Source: DAOMOP01 sp035444405
GTDB taxonomy: Bacteria > Pseudomonadota > Gammaproteobacteria > Burkholderiales > Rhodocyclaceae
Assembly: GCA_035444405.1 (NCBI GenBank)
Contig: DAOMOP010000057.1
Span: forward strand, 1 to 19,787
Direction: 5' to 3'
DNA: 19,787 nucleotides
A model generated the notes under the pieces. The model ran no database searches. It was not told the DNA's origin and saw only the letters and a list, made by a program, of their open reading frames with translations. The translations under genes and the position numbers were made by a program. This document shows positions 1-6,456 of this stretch, piece by piece. Position 1 is the stretch's first letter, and each line of letters opens with the position of its first letter.

Positions 1-16
1 TCCAGTCGTTGCGTGA

Positions 17-277
17 GGAGGCCGCGGGCGGGAATTGTGTATAACGACATGGGCTGTCGCCTACGACTTTTCCCTCGACGGAAACCTGTTTCGATCCAGC
101 CACAGGGTCTCGCGTCGTCCGTGGGTTGCCCAGGCGGCGACGGGCGTCAGCGTGCAAGGCATCTTGGCAGGGCACGGCGTCAAGTTGGCCGTGATGCGCA
201 TTTACCGCACGCGCGAGTTCGAGGGGCAGAGCTCGAACCACGCTTACGGATCGATCGCGCTGAGCGTCGAATTCTAG
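17..277 (+). pseudogene. C-terminal fragment of an LpxR/DUF2219-family outer-membrane protein (lipid A deacylase-like)
   Basis: The frame ending at TAG 275-277 encodes a segment typical of the C-terminus of the DUF2219/LpxR beta-barrel family. It has a SLDGNLFR stretch, a following V-x-R-x-PWVA strand, the strongly characteristic YRTREFEGQ motif, and a last strand ending in an aromatic residue (SVEF) as in outer-membrane barrels. LpxR removes the 3'-acyloxyacyl chain of lipid A at the outer membrane, but the catalytic residues lie in the N-terminal part, which is absent here. The frame is closed upstream by TGA at 14-16, and recognisable similarity starts only near base 50. The upstream part is therefore either frameshifted or lost. 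There is no convincing start codon; TTG at 35 is only formally possible. I read it as a non-functional remnant, though a frameshift close to the window edge cannot be excluded. Family assignment is from motif recognition. Confidence 0.68.
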
Positions 278-397
278 CGGGACGCGAGGGTGTTACGCAC
301 AGTGATCGCATCCTTCGCGGCGCTGCAGGAAAGTTGCCTGGCCTGTCATCAACGTTTCCGAAAGCCGTTCGTGGAGCATTTCTATGGACAACGCTAG
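278..397 (+). pseudogene. C-terminal scrap of a c-type cytochrome (CxxCH haem motif)
   Basis: Directly after the LpxR-fragment stop codon, the same frame stays open to TAG 395-397 and reads about 39 residues containing ESCLACHQRFRKPF. The CLACH at 335-349 is a c-type haem-binding CxxCH. Its position close to the C-terminus, followed by an F-R-K run, is the arrangement of class II cytochromes (cytochrome c' and c-556 types), where the haem motif sits in the last helix. No signal peptide or N-terminal helices precede it, so it cannot be a functional cytochrome alone. GTG codons at 290 and 302 are the only candidate starts. The last bases overlap the proposed efflux start (ATG 384). It is most simply the 3' end of a cytochrome gene joined by recombination to the end of an unrelated outer-membrane protein gene. 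Confidence 0.6.
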
Positions 398-2039
398 CAG
401 CAAGCTTGCCCGCAAAGCCACCAGCGCGAAATGCGACCACCTTCACGTGCGCAAGATCATGGCCTTGACCCTTGCCGCATTGCTGGCCGGTTGTGCAGCG
501 GGGCCCGATTTCAAACGCCCGTCCGCACCTGATGTGCCGAACTACACCGCATCCCCGGTTCCCGACCAGACCGCCTCCGCGCCCACGATGCTGGGCGAGA
601 CGCAGAGCCTCGTCACCGGCATGCCGCTCGACGCCCAGTGGTGGCGCGGCCTGAAATCGGCGAAGCTGAACGCGCTGATCGATATGGCGCTGACGGCGAG
701 CCCCTCATTGAACTCTGCCCGCGCTACGTTGCGCCAGGCACAGGAACTCTATGCTGCGCAGGCCGGATCAACGCTTTACCCGCAAGTCGATTTGGGCATT
801 GGCACCCAACGGCAACGCACGAATCCAAGCGCCTTGGGACAAGCTGGTGACGCAAGGGCGTTCAGTCTGTACAACGCCAGCCTGGGCGTGCGCTACAACC
901 TTGATCTCGCCGGGGGAAATCGCCGTGCTCTGGAAGCGTTAGCCGCCCGCGCCGACTACCGCCGGTATGAAGTGGAAGCCGCGCGCCTGACTCTTGCAGG
1001 CAACATTGCCACTGCAGCCATCACTCGAGCGCGACTCGCCGCGCAGATCGAAGCCACCGCCCACATTCTGCGTGCGCAGGAGGAGCAATTGCAGGTTTCT
1101 CGAGAACGTCTGCGTTTAGGCCAGGCGGCGTGGGATGAGGTGCTGTCGCTGCAAACCCAGGTCGAGCAAACGCGCGCCGAACTACCGACCTTGCGCAAAC
1201 AGCTTCAACAAACCGAGCATTTTCTTGCGGTGCTTGCGGGCCATGCGCCGGGCGCGGGCGATCTCCCGCAATTCACCCTCGCAGATTTCGTTCTGCCCAC
1301 CCAATTGCCCGTTGTCGTTCCGTCAGAGTTGGTTCGGCGACGCCCAGACATCCAGGCCGCCGAAGCATTGCTGCACGCAGCCAATGCTGAATACGGGGTG
1401 GCTGTCGCCAAGCTCTATCCACAACTTGCCTTGAGCGCCAGTCTCGGCAGTCAAGCCCTTACGACCGGAGCCCTGTTCGGCAGCGGCTCTGCAGTATGGA
1501 GTCTTGTCGGCCAATTGACGCAACCGCTGTTCAATCCGGGTCTGCCTGCCGAAGAACGCGCGGCACTCGCTGCCTTCGATGCGGCTTCCGCGAACTACCA
1601 GGGCGTCGTGCTGGAAGCCTTGCGTGATGTGGCCGATACGCTGCGCGCGGTGCAAAACGACGCGCAGGCCTTGGCCGCACTCGCCGCCGCAGATGAGGCC
1701 GCGCAAGGCTCGCTCCAATCCGTGCAACGACAATACCAACTGGGTGGGGCCAGCTATGTGCAAGTGCTCATCGCCGAGCAACAGGCGCAGAATGTTCGAA
1801 TCGGTCTGATCGCGGCTCAGGCACAGCGGCTGGTTGACAGCTCGACTTTGTATCAGGCGATGGGCGGTGTGTCAGTGAAGGCTACGCCCCAACCTGGGGA
1901 CAGCCTCTCGGTGCGACAGCGGCAGGAGAGGCGCGGACAAGGAAATCGACGAGGCGCTGCTGCCGCATCTCTCGTAGCTGGGCCGGCAGCACATCACCCT
2001 GACCGGCAACTACATCTGGCGACACAACAAGCACCTTGA
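384..2039 (+). CDS. NodT/OprM-type outer-membrane efflux lipoprotein, with an aberrant C-terminal tail
   Basis: Outer-membrane channel of tripartite RND-type exporters (NodT/OprM family). An N-terminal lipobox LLAGC (Cys37 counted from ATG 384) is followed by AAGPDFKRP, the standard opening of this family. Two OEP repeats follow, with QWWRGL near residue 88, long alanine-rich helices, and the RRRPDIQAAEA motif near residue 317. The conserved C-terminal core ends at LYQAMGG, about residue 494. ATG 384 has GGAG seven bases upstream. GTG 447 would give a more typical short signal peptide (residues 22-36), so the start is uncertain. The last roughly 55 residues are not family-like: from about base 1920 the frame runs out of phase through a Tn3 transposase remnant and stops by chance at 2037-2039. 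No periplasmic adaptor or RND pump gene is in the window, so it is an orphan here. Composition is visibly less G+C-rich than the core genes, which suggests horizontal origin. Confidence 0.85.
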   Translation: MDNASSKLARKATSAKCDHLHVRKIMALTLAALLAGCAAGPDFKRPSAPDVPNYTASPVPDQTASAPTMLGETQSLVTGMPLDAQWWRGLKSAKLNALIDMALTASPSLNSARATLRQAQELYAAQAGSTLYPQVDLGIGTQRQRTNPSALGQAGDARAFSLYNASLGVRYNLDLAGGNRRALEALAARADYRRYEVEAARLTLAGNIATAAITRARLAAQIEATAHILRAQEEQLQVSRERLRLGQAAWDEVLSLQTQVEQTRAELPTLRKQLQQTEHFLAVLAGHAPGAGDLPQFTLADFVLPTQLPVVVPSELVRRRPDIQAAEALLHAANAEYGVAVAKLYPQLALSASLGSQALTTGALFGSGSAVWSLVGQLTQPLFNPGLPAEERAALAAFDAASANYQGVVLEALRDVADTLRAVQNDAQALAALAAADEAAQGSLQSVQRQYQLGGASYVQVLIAEQQAQNVRIGLIAAQAQRLVDSSTLYQAMGGVSVKATPQPGDSLSVRQRQERRGQGNRRGAAAASLVAGPAAHHPDRQLHLATQQAP

Positions 2040-2097
2040 ACAGGGCAAGTTCTGGCCTCTACGGGTTCGTGCGAGGCTTGGTGTCTTGGCGAGTTGA
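1924..2097 (+). pseudogene. C-terminal remnant of a Tn3-family transposase (TnpA), with an internal stop
   Basis: In a frame different from the efflux gene, bases 1942-2064 read EIDEALLPHLS, then TAG at 1975-1977, then LGRQHITLTGNYIWR and a LEQGKFWPLR segment. This is the recognisable C-terminal end of Tn3-family transposases (LLPHLSPLGWEHINLTGDYVW... GKFRPLR). The TAG stands where the family has the proline of LSPLG, so a coding change inactivated it. The frame then continues to TGA 2095-2097. The catalytic DDE region and all upstream transposase sequence are absent. The remnant ends five bases before the stop codon of the opposing YbhB-family gene, so it marks the boundary between mobile-element debris and core chromosome. 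Confidence 0.8.
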
Positions 2098-2102
2098 CCC
2101 CG

Positions 2103-2582
2103 CTATGGGCCTTTGCCGGCCCTTTGGTAGGTGCCGACGAGCTCGGCGCTGGCGATCACGTGCGGCCGCATCGCCTGCTCGAGCTGCGCCTTGGTCGGGC
2201 GGCCGAGATCGGCCAGCACGGTGTCGAGCGCGTAGAGCTTGTGGAAATAGCGATGCCGCCCGATCGGTGGGCACGGCCCGCCGTAGCCGGTGCGCTTCCA
2301 GTCGTTGAGACCCTCGCGGGTGCCGGAAGGCAGCGTCGCGGTGGTCGCCGCCTCGGGCAGGCCCGGAGCGTCGGGCGGGATGTCGTAGAGCACCCAGTGC
2401 ACCCAGGTCATGCGCGGCGCGGCCGGATCGGGGGCATCGGGGTCGTCGACGATCAGCACGAGGCTCCTGGCGCCGGCCGGGAGGTCGCGCCATGCGAGTG
2501 GCGGCGATACGTCCTGGTCGTCGCAGGTGTGGCGTCGCGGGATCTCGCCGCCGTGGGCGAATGCGGAAGATTCGAGGTGCAT
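2103..2582 (-). CDS. YbhB/YbcL family PEBP-like (Raf kinase inhibitor-like) protein
   Basis: A 159-residue protein of the bacterial phosphatidylethanolamine-binding-protein family, close to the usual 150-180 residues. Visible signatures are SPPLAW (about 26-31), the anion-pocket motif VDDPDAP (about 45-51), WVHWVLYDIP (about 60-69), and the GPCPP...HRYFHKLYALD block (about 102-120). These form the family's conserved ligand pocket. There is no signal peptide, so it is probably cytoplasmic. The biochemical role of bacterial members is not established. A clear AGGAG lies seven bases upstream of the ATG. It starts 15 bases after the stop of the MBL-fold gene and is probably the last gene of the pncA-pncB-MBL-ybhB operon. 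Its TAG (2105-2103) lies five bases from the transposase remnant on the other strand. Confidence 0.88.
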   Translation of the reverse strand: MHLESSAFAHGGEIPRRHTCDDQDVSPPLAWRDLPAGARSLVLIVDDPDAPDPAAPRMTWVHWVLYDIPPDAPGLPEAATTATLPSGTREGLNDWKRTGYGGPCPPIGRHRYFHKLYALDTVLADLGRPTKAQLEQAMRPHVIASAELVGTYQRAGKGP

Positions 2583-2597
2583 GATTCGGCTCCTATG

Positions 2598-3455
2598 CTA
2601 GAGCAGGTCGAGTGGAATCTTCAGGTAGCTCACGCCGTTGTCCTCGGGTGGCGGGAAGCGGCCGGCGCGCGCATTGACCTGTATCGACGGCAGCATCAGC
2701 ACCGGCATTCCCAGCGTCTTGTCGCGCGCCTCGCGCATGCGCACGAATTCGTCCTCGGTCACGCCGTCGCGGACATGGAGGTTGTGCTCGCGCTGGGCGG
2801 CGACCGTCGTCACCCACTGCGGCTCGCGTCCGCCGGGCATGTAGTCGTGGCACAGGTGCAGGCGACAGTGGGCCGGCAACGACAGCAGCTTGCGGATCGA
2901 GCGGTACAGCGTCGCCGCGTCGCCGCCCGGAAAGTCGCAGCGTGCCGAGCCGTAGTCGGGCATGAACAGCGTATCGCCGACGAACACGTCGTCCCCGATC
3001 ACGTAGCTCAGGCAGGCCGGCGTGTGGCCGGGCGTATGCATCACGCGCACCTCCAGCTCGCCGATCCGGAAGCGCTCGCCGTCGGCGAACAGGTGGTCGA
3101 ACTCGACGCCGTCGGTGTTCATGTCCTTGGCGTTGAAGATGCGCTTGAACACGCCCTGGACCTCGCGGATGTGCTCGCCGATCGCGATCCGCCCGCCCAG
3201 CCGTTCGCGCAGATACGGCGCGGCGGTGAGGTGATCGGCGTGCGCGTGCGTCTCGAGCAGCCAGTCGACTTCGAGCCGCGCGCTGCGGATCCACGCGATC
3301 AGCCGGTCGGCGTTGCGGTGTTCGGTGCGGCCCGACTTCGCATCGTAGTCGAGCACGCTGTCGATGACCGCCGCGCGGCGCGACGACGGATCGGCCACGA
3401 CGTGGGTCACGGTGAAGGTGTCGGGGTCGAAAAAGGACTGGATCAGTGGCTGCAT
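2598..3455 (-). CDS. MBL-fold metallo-hydrolase (persulfide dioxygenase / Blh-like)
   Basis: A 285-residue metallo-beta-lactamase-fold protein. It carries the metal motif THAHADHL (about 79-86), later ligands in the MHTPGHTPACLSY block (about 148-160), the bridging Asp in VFVGDTLFMPDYG (about 167-179), and HLCHDY (about 209-214). The motif THAHADH with GDTLFMPDYGSARCDFPGG is typical of the ETHE1/Blh branch, whose characterised members oxidise glutathione persulfide or handle sulfide. Substrate here is inferred only from this resemblance; a glyoxalase II-like role is an alternative. There is no rhodanese domain and no signal peptide. The start has only a weak GAG upstream, but the length fits the family. 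It lies 111 bases downstream of pncB and 15 bases upstream of the YbhB-like gene, all on the same strand, so it is probably co-transcribed with the NAD salvage genes. Confidence 0.85.
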   Translation of the reverse strand: MQPLIQSFFDPDTFTVTHVVADPSSRRAAVIDSVLDYDAKSGRTEHRNADRLIAWIRSARLEVDWLLETHAHADHLTAAPYLRERLGGRIAIGEHIREVQGVFKRIFNAKDMNTDGVEFDHLFADGERFRIGELEVRVMHTPGHTPACLSYVIGDDVFVGDTLFMPDYGSARCDFPGGDAATLYRSIRKLLSLPAHCRLHLCHDYMPGGREPQWVTTVAAQREHNLHVRDGVTEDEFVRMREARDKTLGMPVLMLPSIQVNARAGRFPPPEDNGVSYLKIPLDLL

Positions 3456-3566
3456 CGGCGGCTCGACGGCATTGCCGGGTTCGGACGGCCTGCTGCGGGG
3501 CTGCGGACCGCGGCGATGGCCCGGGCCGGTCGCAGCGGGTGCGTGCGGTGCGTGGTAGTGCGGCGA

Positions 3567-4970
3567 TCACGCGCCGCTCCGGGCTGCCCGAGGCGGCGTG
3601 CCATGCGCGCCCGCTTGCTGGAGCCGGTCGACCCGGTGGGCGAGGGCGCGCAAGGCTTCGCTGACGTGCACGCGATACGGTGTCGCGGCCGCTTCGAGCG
3701 TGCGCAATGCATCCGGCAGCGCCGCCAGCTCGGCGGCTGCATGCTCGCGCGGGGCCGCGAGCGTCGGTGACGGCGCGAGCCGCTGTCCGCCCCGCATCAC
3801 CGGCTGCAGCAGGGCTTCGCCGCAGGGTGCATCGTCGGCGGTGGTCAGCACGTCGCCGGCGAGCCGCCCGGCGCCATCGCGCTGCCGATAGACCTGCTTG
3901 CGCCCCGGCCACGTGGCCTTGCCCTCGGAGCGTTTGCGGCGCGGCGCGCCGGCATACTCCTGCAGCTTGTAGGCGCAGTCGAGATAGGGGTGGTCGGCCG
4001 ACGTATTCATGCGGGTGCCGACGCCGAAGCCGTCGATCGGCGCGCCGTCGGCGACGAGTTGGCGCACCGCGTCTTCGTCGAGGTTGCCGCTGGCGAAGAT
4101 GCGCACGCCTTGGAGTCCGTCCGCGTCGAGGATCGCACGCACGCGGCGCGCATGCTCGCCGAGGTCGCCGCTGTCCAGGCGCACCGCCTGGATCGTGATG
4201 TCGCGCGGGCGCAGCCGTTGCGCGAGCGTGGCGAGCTTGCGTGCGGCAGCCTCGGTGTCGTAGGTGTCGATCAGCATCGTGTTGGCGTTCGGATGCGAGA
4301 CCGCGAAGTGCTCGAAGGCGTCGAGCTCGTCCTCGTGGGCCTGGATGAAAGAATGCGCCATCGTGCCGTACAGCGGGATGTTCCACTTCATGCCCGCGAG
4401 TACGGTCGCGGTGCCGCTGAAGCCGGCCAGATAGCTCGCACGCGCCGACAGCAAACCCGCTTCGGCGCCGTGCGCGCGGCGCAGACCGAAATCGACCAGC
4501 AATCGCCCCTGTGCGGCGATCACCGTGCGTGCCGCCTTCGATGCGACCATCGACTGGAATTGCAGCAGATTGATGATGCGCGTCTCGACGAGCTGGGCGA
4601 GCGGCAGCGGTGCGATCACGCGCAGCATCGGCTCGTCGGCGAAACACACGGTGCCTTCCGCCATCGCATCGACGTCGCCGGTGAAGCGCAGCGCCGCCAG
4701 CCAGTCGACGAAGTCACTGTGGAAGCGCCCGCAGCCGGCCAGCCACTCGAGCTCGGCGGGCGAGAAGCGCAGATCCTCGAGATAGTCGAGCACCTGGTCG
4801 AGACCCGCCGCAAGCAGAAAATTGCGTCGGTCGGGCAGCTTGCGTGCGAAAAACTCGAACACGGCGGTGTCGTTCATGCCGCCGTCGCGATAGGCCTGCA
4901 TCATCGTGAGCTGATACAGGTCGGTCAGCAGCGCGCTGCCGGGGGCGCCGAGGCGATCGCCGTCGCTCAT
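3567..4970 (-). CDS. pncB: Nicotinate phosphoribosyltransferase
   Basis: Converts nicotinate and PRPP to nicotinate mononucleotide (ATP-assisted), the committed step of the Preiss-Handler NAD salvage route in the cytoplasm. The 467-residue protein starts with the family signature LLTDLYQLTMMQAY (about 14-27). It continues with the GTMAHSFIQAHEDE block (about 202-215, containing the conserved catalytic His 206), IDTYDT, the phosphate-binding RLDSGDL, FASGNLDED, and GFGVGTRMNTS. ATG 4970 is chosen because it overlaps the stop of pncA in an ATGA (4970-4967), which implies translational coupling. The extra residues upstream in the same frame belong to pncA-coding DNA. The last roughly 80 residues after KQVYR are more variable, rich in Ala and Arg. 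Its substrates come from the neighbours: nicotinate from PncA, and possibly PRPP from the Prs-like protein at 8659. Confidence 0.95.
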   Translation of the reverse strand: MSDGDRLGAPGSALLTDLYQLTMMQAYRDGGMNDTAVFEFFARKLPDRRNFLLAAGLDQVLDYLEDLRFSPAELEWLAGCGRFHSDFVDWLAALRFTGDVDAMAEGTVCFADEPMLRVIAPLPLAQLVETRIINLLQFQSMVASKAARTVIAAQGRLLVDFGLRRAHGAEAGLLSARASYLAGFSGTATVLAGMKWNIPLYGTMAHSFIQAHEDELDAFEHFAVSHPNANTMLIDTYDTEAAARKLATLAQRLRPRDITIQAVRLDSGDLGEHARRVRAILDADGLQGVRIFASGNLDEDAVRQLVADGAPIDGFGVGTRMNTSADHPYLDCAYKLQEYAGAPRRKRSEGKATWPGRKQVYRQRDGAGRLAGDVLTTADDAPCGEALLQPVMRGGQRLAPSPTLAAPREHAAAELAALPDALRTLEAAATPYRVHVSEALRALAHRVDRLQQAGAHGTPPRAARSGA

Positions 4971-5572
4971 GATGCAGCGCTCACCTGCTCGGCGGTGACC
5001 GCGATCGCGCCGAGCTCGCACATTTCGTCCATCGCACGCTCACCGTCGCCCGGTTCGACCTCGACCGGCCGCACCGCGTCGGTGACCAGCATCACCTCGT
5101 AGCCGAGGCTCAATGCATCGCGCACGGTGTTCAGCACGCAATAGTCGGTGGCCAGTCCACCGACGAAGACGCGCTGCACGTCGGCCTTGCGCAGCAGCAC
5201 ATCGAGCTCGGTGCCGCCGAATCCTGAATAGGCGTCCTTGTCGGGCGTCGTGGCCTTGGATACGACCGTGGCCGACGCCGGCAGCCGCAGATCGGCCGCG
5301 AACCGCGCGCCGGGCGAGTCGGCAATGCAGTGCGGCGGCCACGGACCGCCGCGCGCCTCGAACGAGCAGTGGTTCTCGGGGTGCCAGTCGCGCGTGGCGA
5401 AGATCGGCAGCCCGCGCGACTCGAACGTGTCGATCAGCGTGTTCAGCGGAGACACCACCTCGTCGCCGTTCGGCACTGCAAGGCTGCCGCCGGGCAGGAA
5501 GTCGTCCTGCACGTCGACGATGATCAGCGCGTCGCCTTGCCGTGGGCTGATGGGTTGAATGTTGGCTTCCAT
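4967..5572 (-). CDS. pncA: Nicotinamidase (isochorismatase family)
   Basis: Hydrolyses nicotinamide to nicotinate and ammonia, feeding PncB. The 201-residue protein carries the full catalytic set: Asp20 in IIVDVQDDF, Lys106 in VVSKATTPDKDAYSGF, and nucleophile Cys145 in ATDYCVLNT. The metal ligands are Asp62, His64 and His81 in TRDWHPENHCSF...WPPHC. The DAYSGF and WPPHC segments separate nicotinamidases from generic isochorismatase hydrolases. The frame is open far upstream, but ATG 5572 is chosen because a GGAGAAGG ribosome-binding site stands just before it and the protein then has the usual length. It overlaps pncB by 4 nt. It is the first gene of its operon; the 221 bases upstream hold its presumed promoter and a small inverted repeat. 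Confidence 0.94.
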   Translation of the reverse strand: MEANIQPISPRQGDALIIVDVQDDFLPGGSLAVPNGDEVVSPLNTLIDTFESRGLPIFATRDWHPENHCSFEARGGPWPPHCIADSPGARFAADLRLPASATVVSKATTPDKDAYSGFGGTELDVLLRKADVQRVFVGGLATDYCVLNTVRDALSLGYEVMLVTDAVRPVEVEPGDGERAMDEMCELGAIAVTAEQVSAAS

Positions 5573-5610
5573 ACGCCTTCTCCGTCTCCCTGGTACCGCT
5601 TGGACGCTCG

Positions 5611-5637
5611 ATCGCCCCTTCTTGCCGTCGGGGCGAT
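5611..5637. repeat. 8-bp GC-rich inverted repeat in the pncA leader
   Basis: The arms ATCGCCCC (5611-5618) and GGGGCGAT (5630-5637) are perfectly complementary with an 11-base loop. They lie 39-65 bases upstream of the pncA start, in the 221-base gap between the phosphoribosyltransferase stop (5794) and pncA. The hairpin could be a leader RNA structure, an operator, or part of the end of the upstream transcript. There is no T-run on either strand, so a classical intrinsic terminator is not supported. I recognise no known NAD-regulator box (NrtR, NiaR) in this gap, and no convincing -35/-10 pair. Confidence 0.35.
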
Positions 5638-5793
5638 TCGGCGCACCCGGATGGCGCGCCGCGATGCAAGTCCCTTGTAGCTTGGTCGAGCTGGAGCGCT
5701 GCCGGGTTCCTCGCCGGTGACACACACCGCGTGACGACCCGCCCGCGCGAAGCATGCGTCCGCGGTCGCGAGCGGCGGCACGAAGCGGGGTCG

Positions 5794-6453
5794 CTAGCGG
5801 CCGCGATCGGATTGCGTCGATGGCGGCTCCTCGGCGAGCAGCTCGATCACCTCCTCATCGCTGACCTGCTGAAAGTCCCGATAGAACTGGCCGACGGCAT
5901 GAAAATGAGCGGGCGCGTCGAGGCAGACCACGTCGTCCGCGTGCGGGCGCACCGCCGCCAGGCTGTCCGGCGCCGCGACCGGCACCGCGCAGATCAGACG
6001 CTGCGGCTGCTTAGCCCGCGCTGCGTGCAGCGCCGCGATCATCGTCGCACCGGTGGCGAGGCCATCGTCGACGACGATGACGATGCGCCCGGCCGGATCG
6101 ATCGGTGCCCGCCTGGGCGTGTACAGGGCACGGCGCTCGCGCAGCACGGAGAGTTGATGGGTCTTTTCGCGTTCCAGGTAGGGGGCGTCCGCACCGGCTG
6201 CAGCGGCGTGATCGGCGATGTAGGCCCAGCCCGTCTCGTCGATCGCGCCGACGGCGAACTCCGGATTGAACGGCGAGCGCAGCTTGCGCACCAGCACGAC
6301 GTCGAGCTCGCCGCGAAGCGCATCGGCGAGGACGCGCCCCATGCCGACCGCGCCGCGCGGAATCGCGAGCACCAGCGGATCGCGGTCCCGATATTCGGCC
6401 AGTGCCGCGGCGAGCTGCCGGGCGGCATCGATGCGGGAGAAGAACATCGTCAT
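5794..6453 (-). CDS. Type I phosphoribosyltransferase domain protein
   Basis: A 219-residue phosphoribosyltransferase-fold protein. Near the N-terminus it has LAIPRGAVGMGRVLADAL (about 29-46), where AIPRGGVP-like sequence is typical of this uncharacterised PRTase subfamily. It continues with VRKLRSPFNPEFAVGAID (about 55-72), and the PRPP-binding loop IVVDDGLATGATM (about 126-138). Long helices between the two motifs (about 92-112) and the NPEFAVGAI segment match the stand-alone bacterial family often annotated simply as phosphoribosyltransferase; the nucleobase or other acceptor is unknown. Its ATG begins three bases after the rtcB stop, so it is almost certainly co-transcribed with archease and rtcB. 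A second ATG two codons in (6447) is an equally possible start. The coupling to RNA repair genes and the nearby Prs paralogue suggests a PRPP-linked salvage role (inference). Confidence 0.87.
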   Translation of the reverse strand: MTMFFSRIDAARQLAAALAEYRDRDPLVLAIPRGAVGMGRVLADALRGELDVVLVRKLRSPFNPEFAVGAIDETGWAYIADHAAAAGADAPYLEREKTHQLSVLRERRALYTPRRAPIDPAGRIVIVVDDGLATGATMIAALHAARAKQPQRLICAVPVAAPDSLAAVRPHADDVVCLDAPAHFHAVGQFYRDFQQVSDEEVIELLAEEPPSTQSDRGR

Positions 6454-6456
6454 CGT

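Noticed and set aside
2094..3770. Long open frame on the plus strand opposite pncB and the MBL gene
   Set aside because: It is a GC-rich antisense shadow: arginine/alanine/valine-rich, no family motif, and fully covered by well-supported genes on the minus strand. The same applies to long plus-strand frames at 5731-7980 and 15550-17646.
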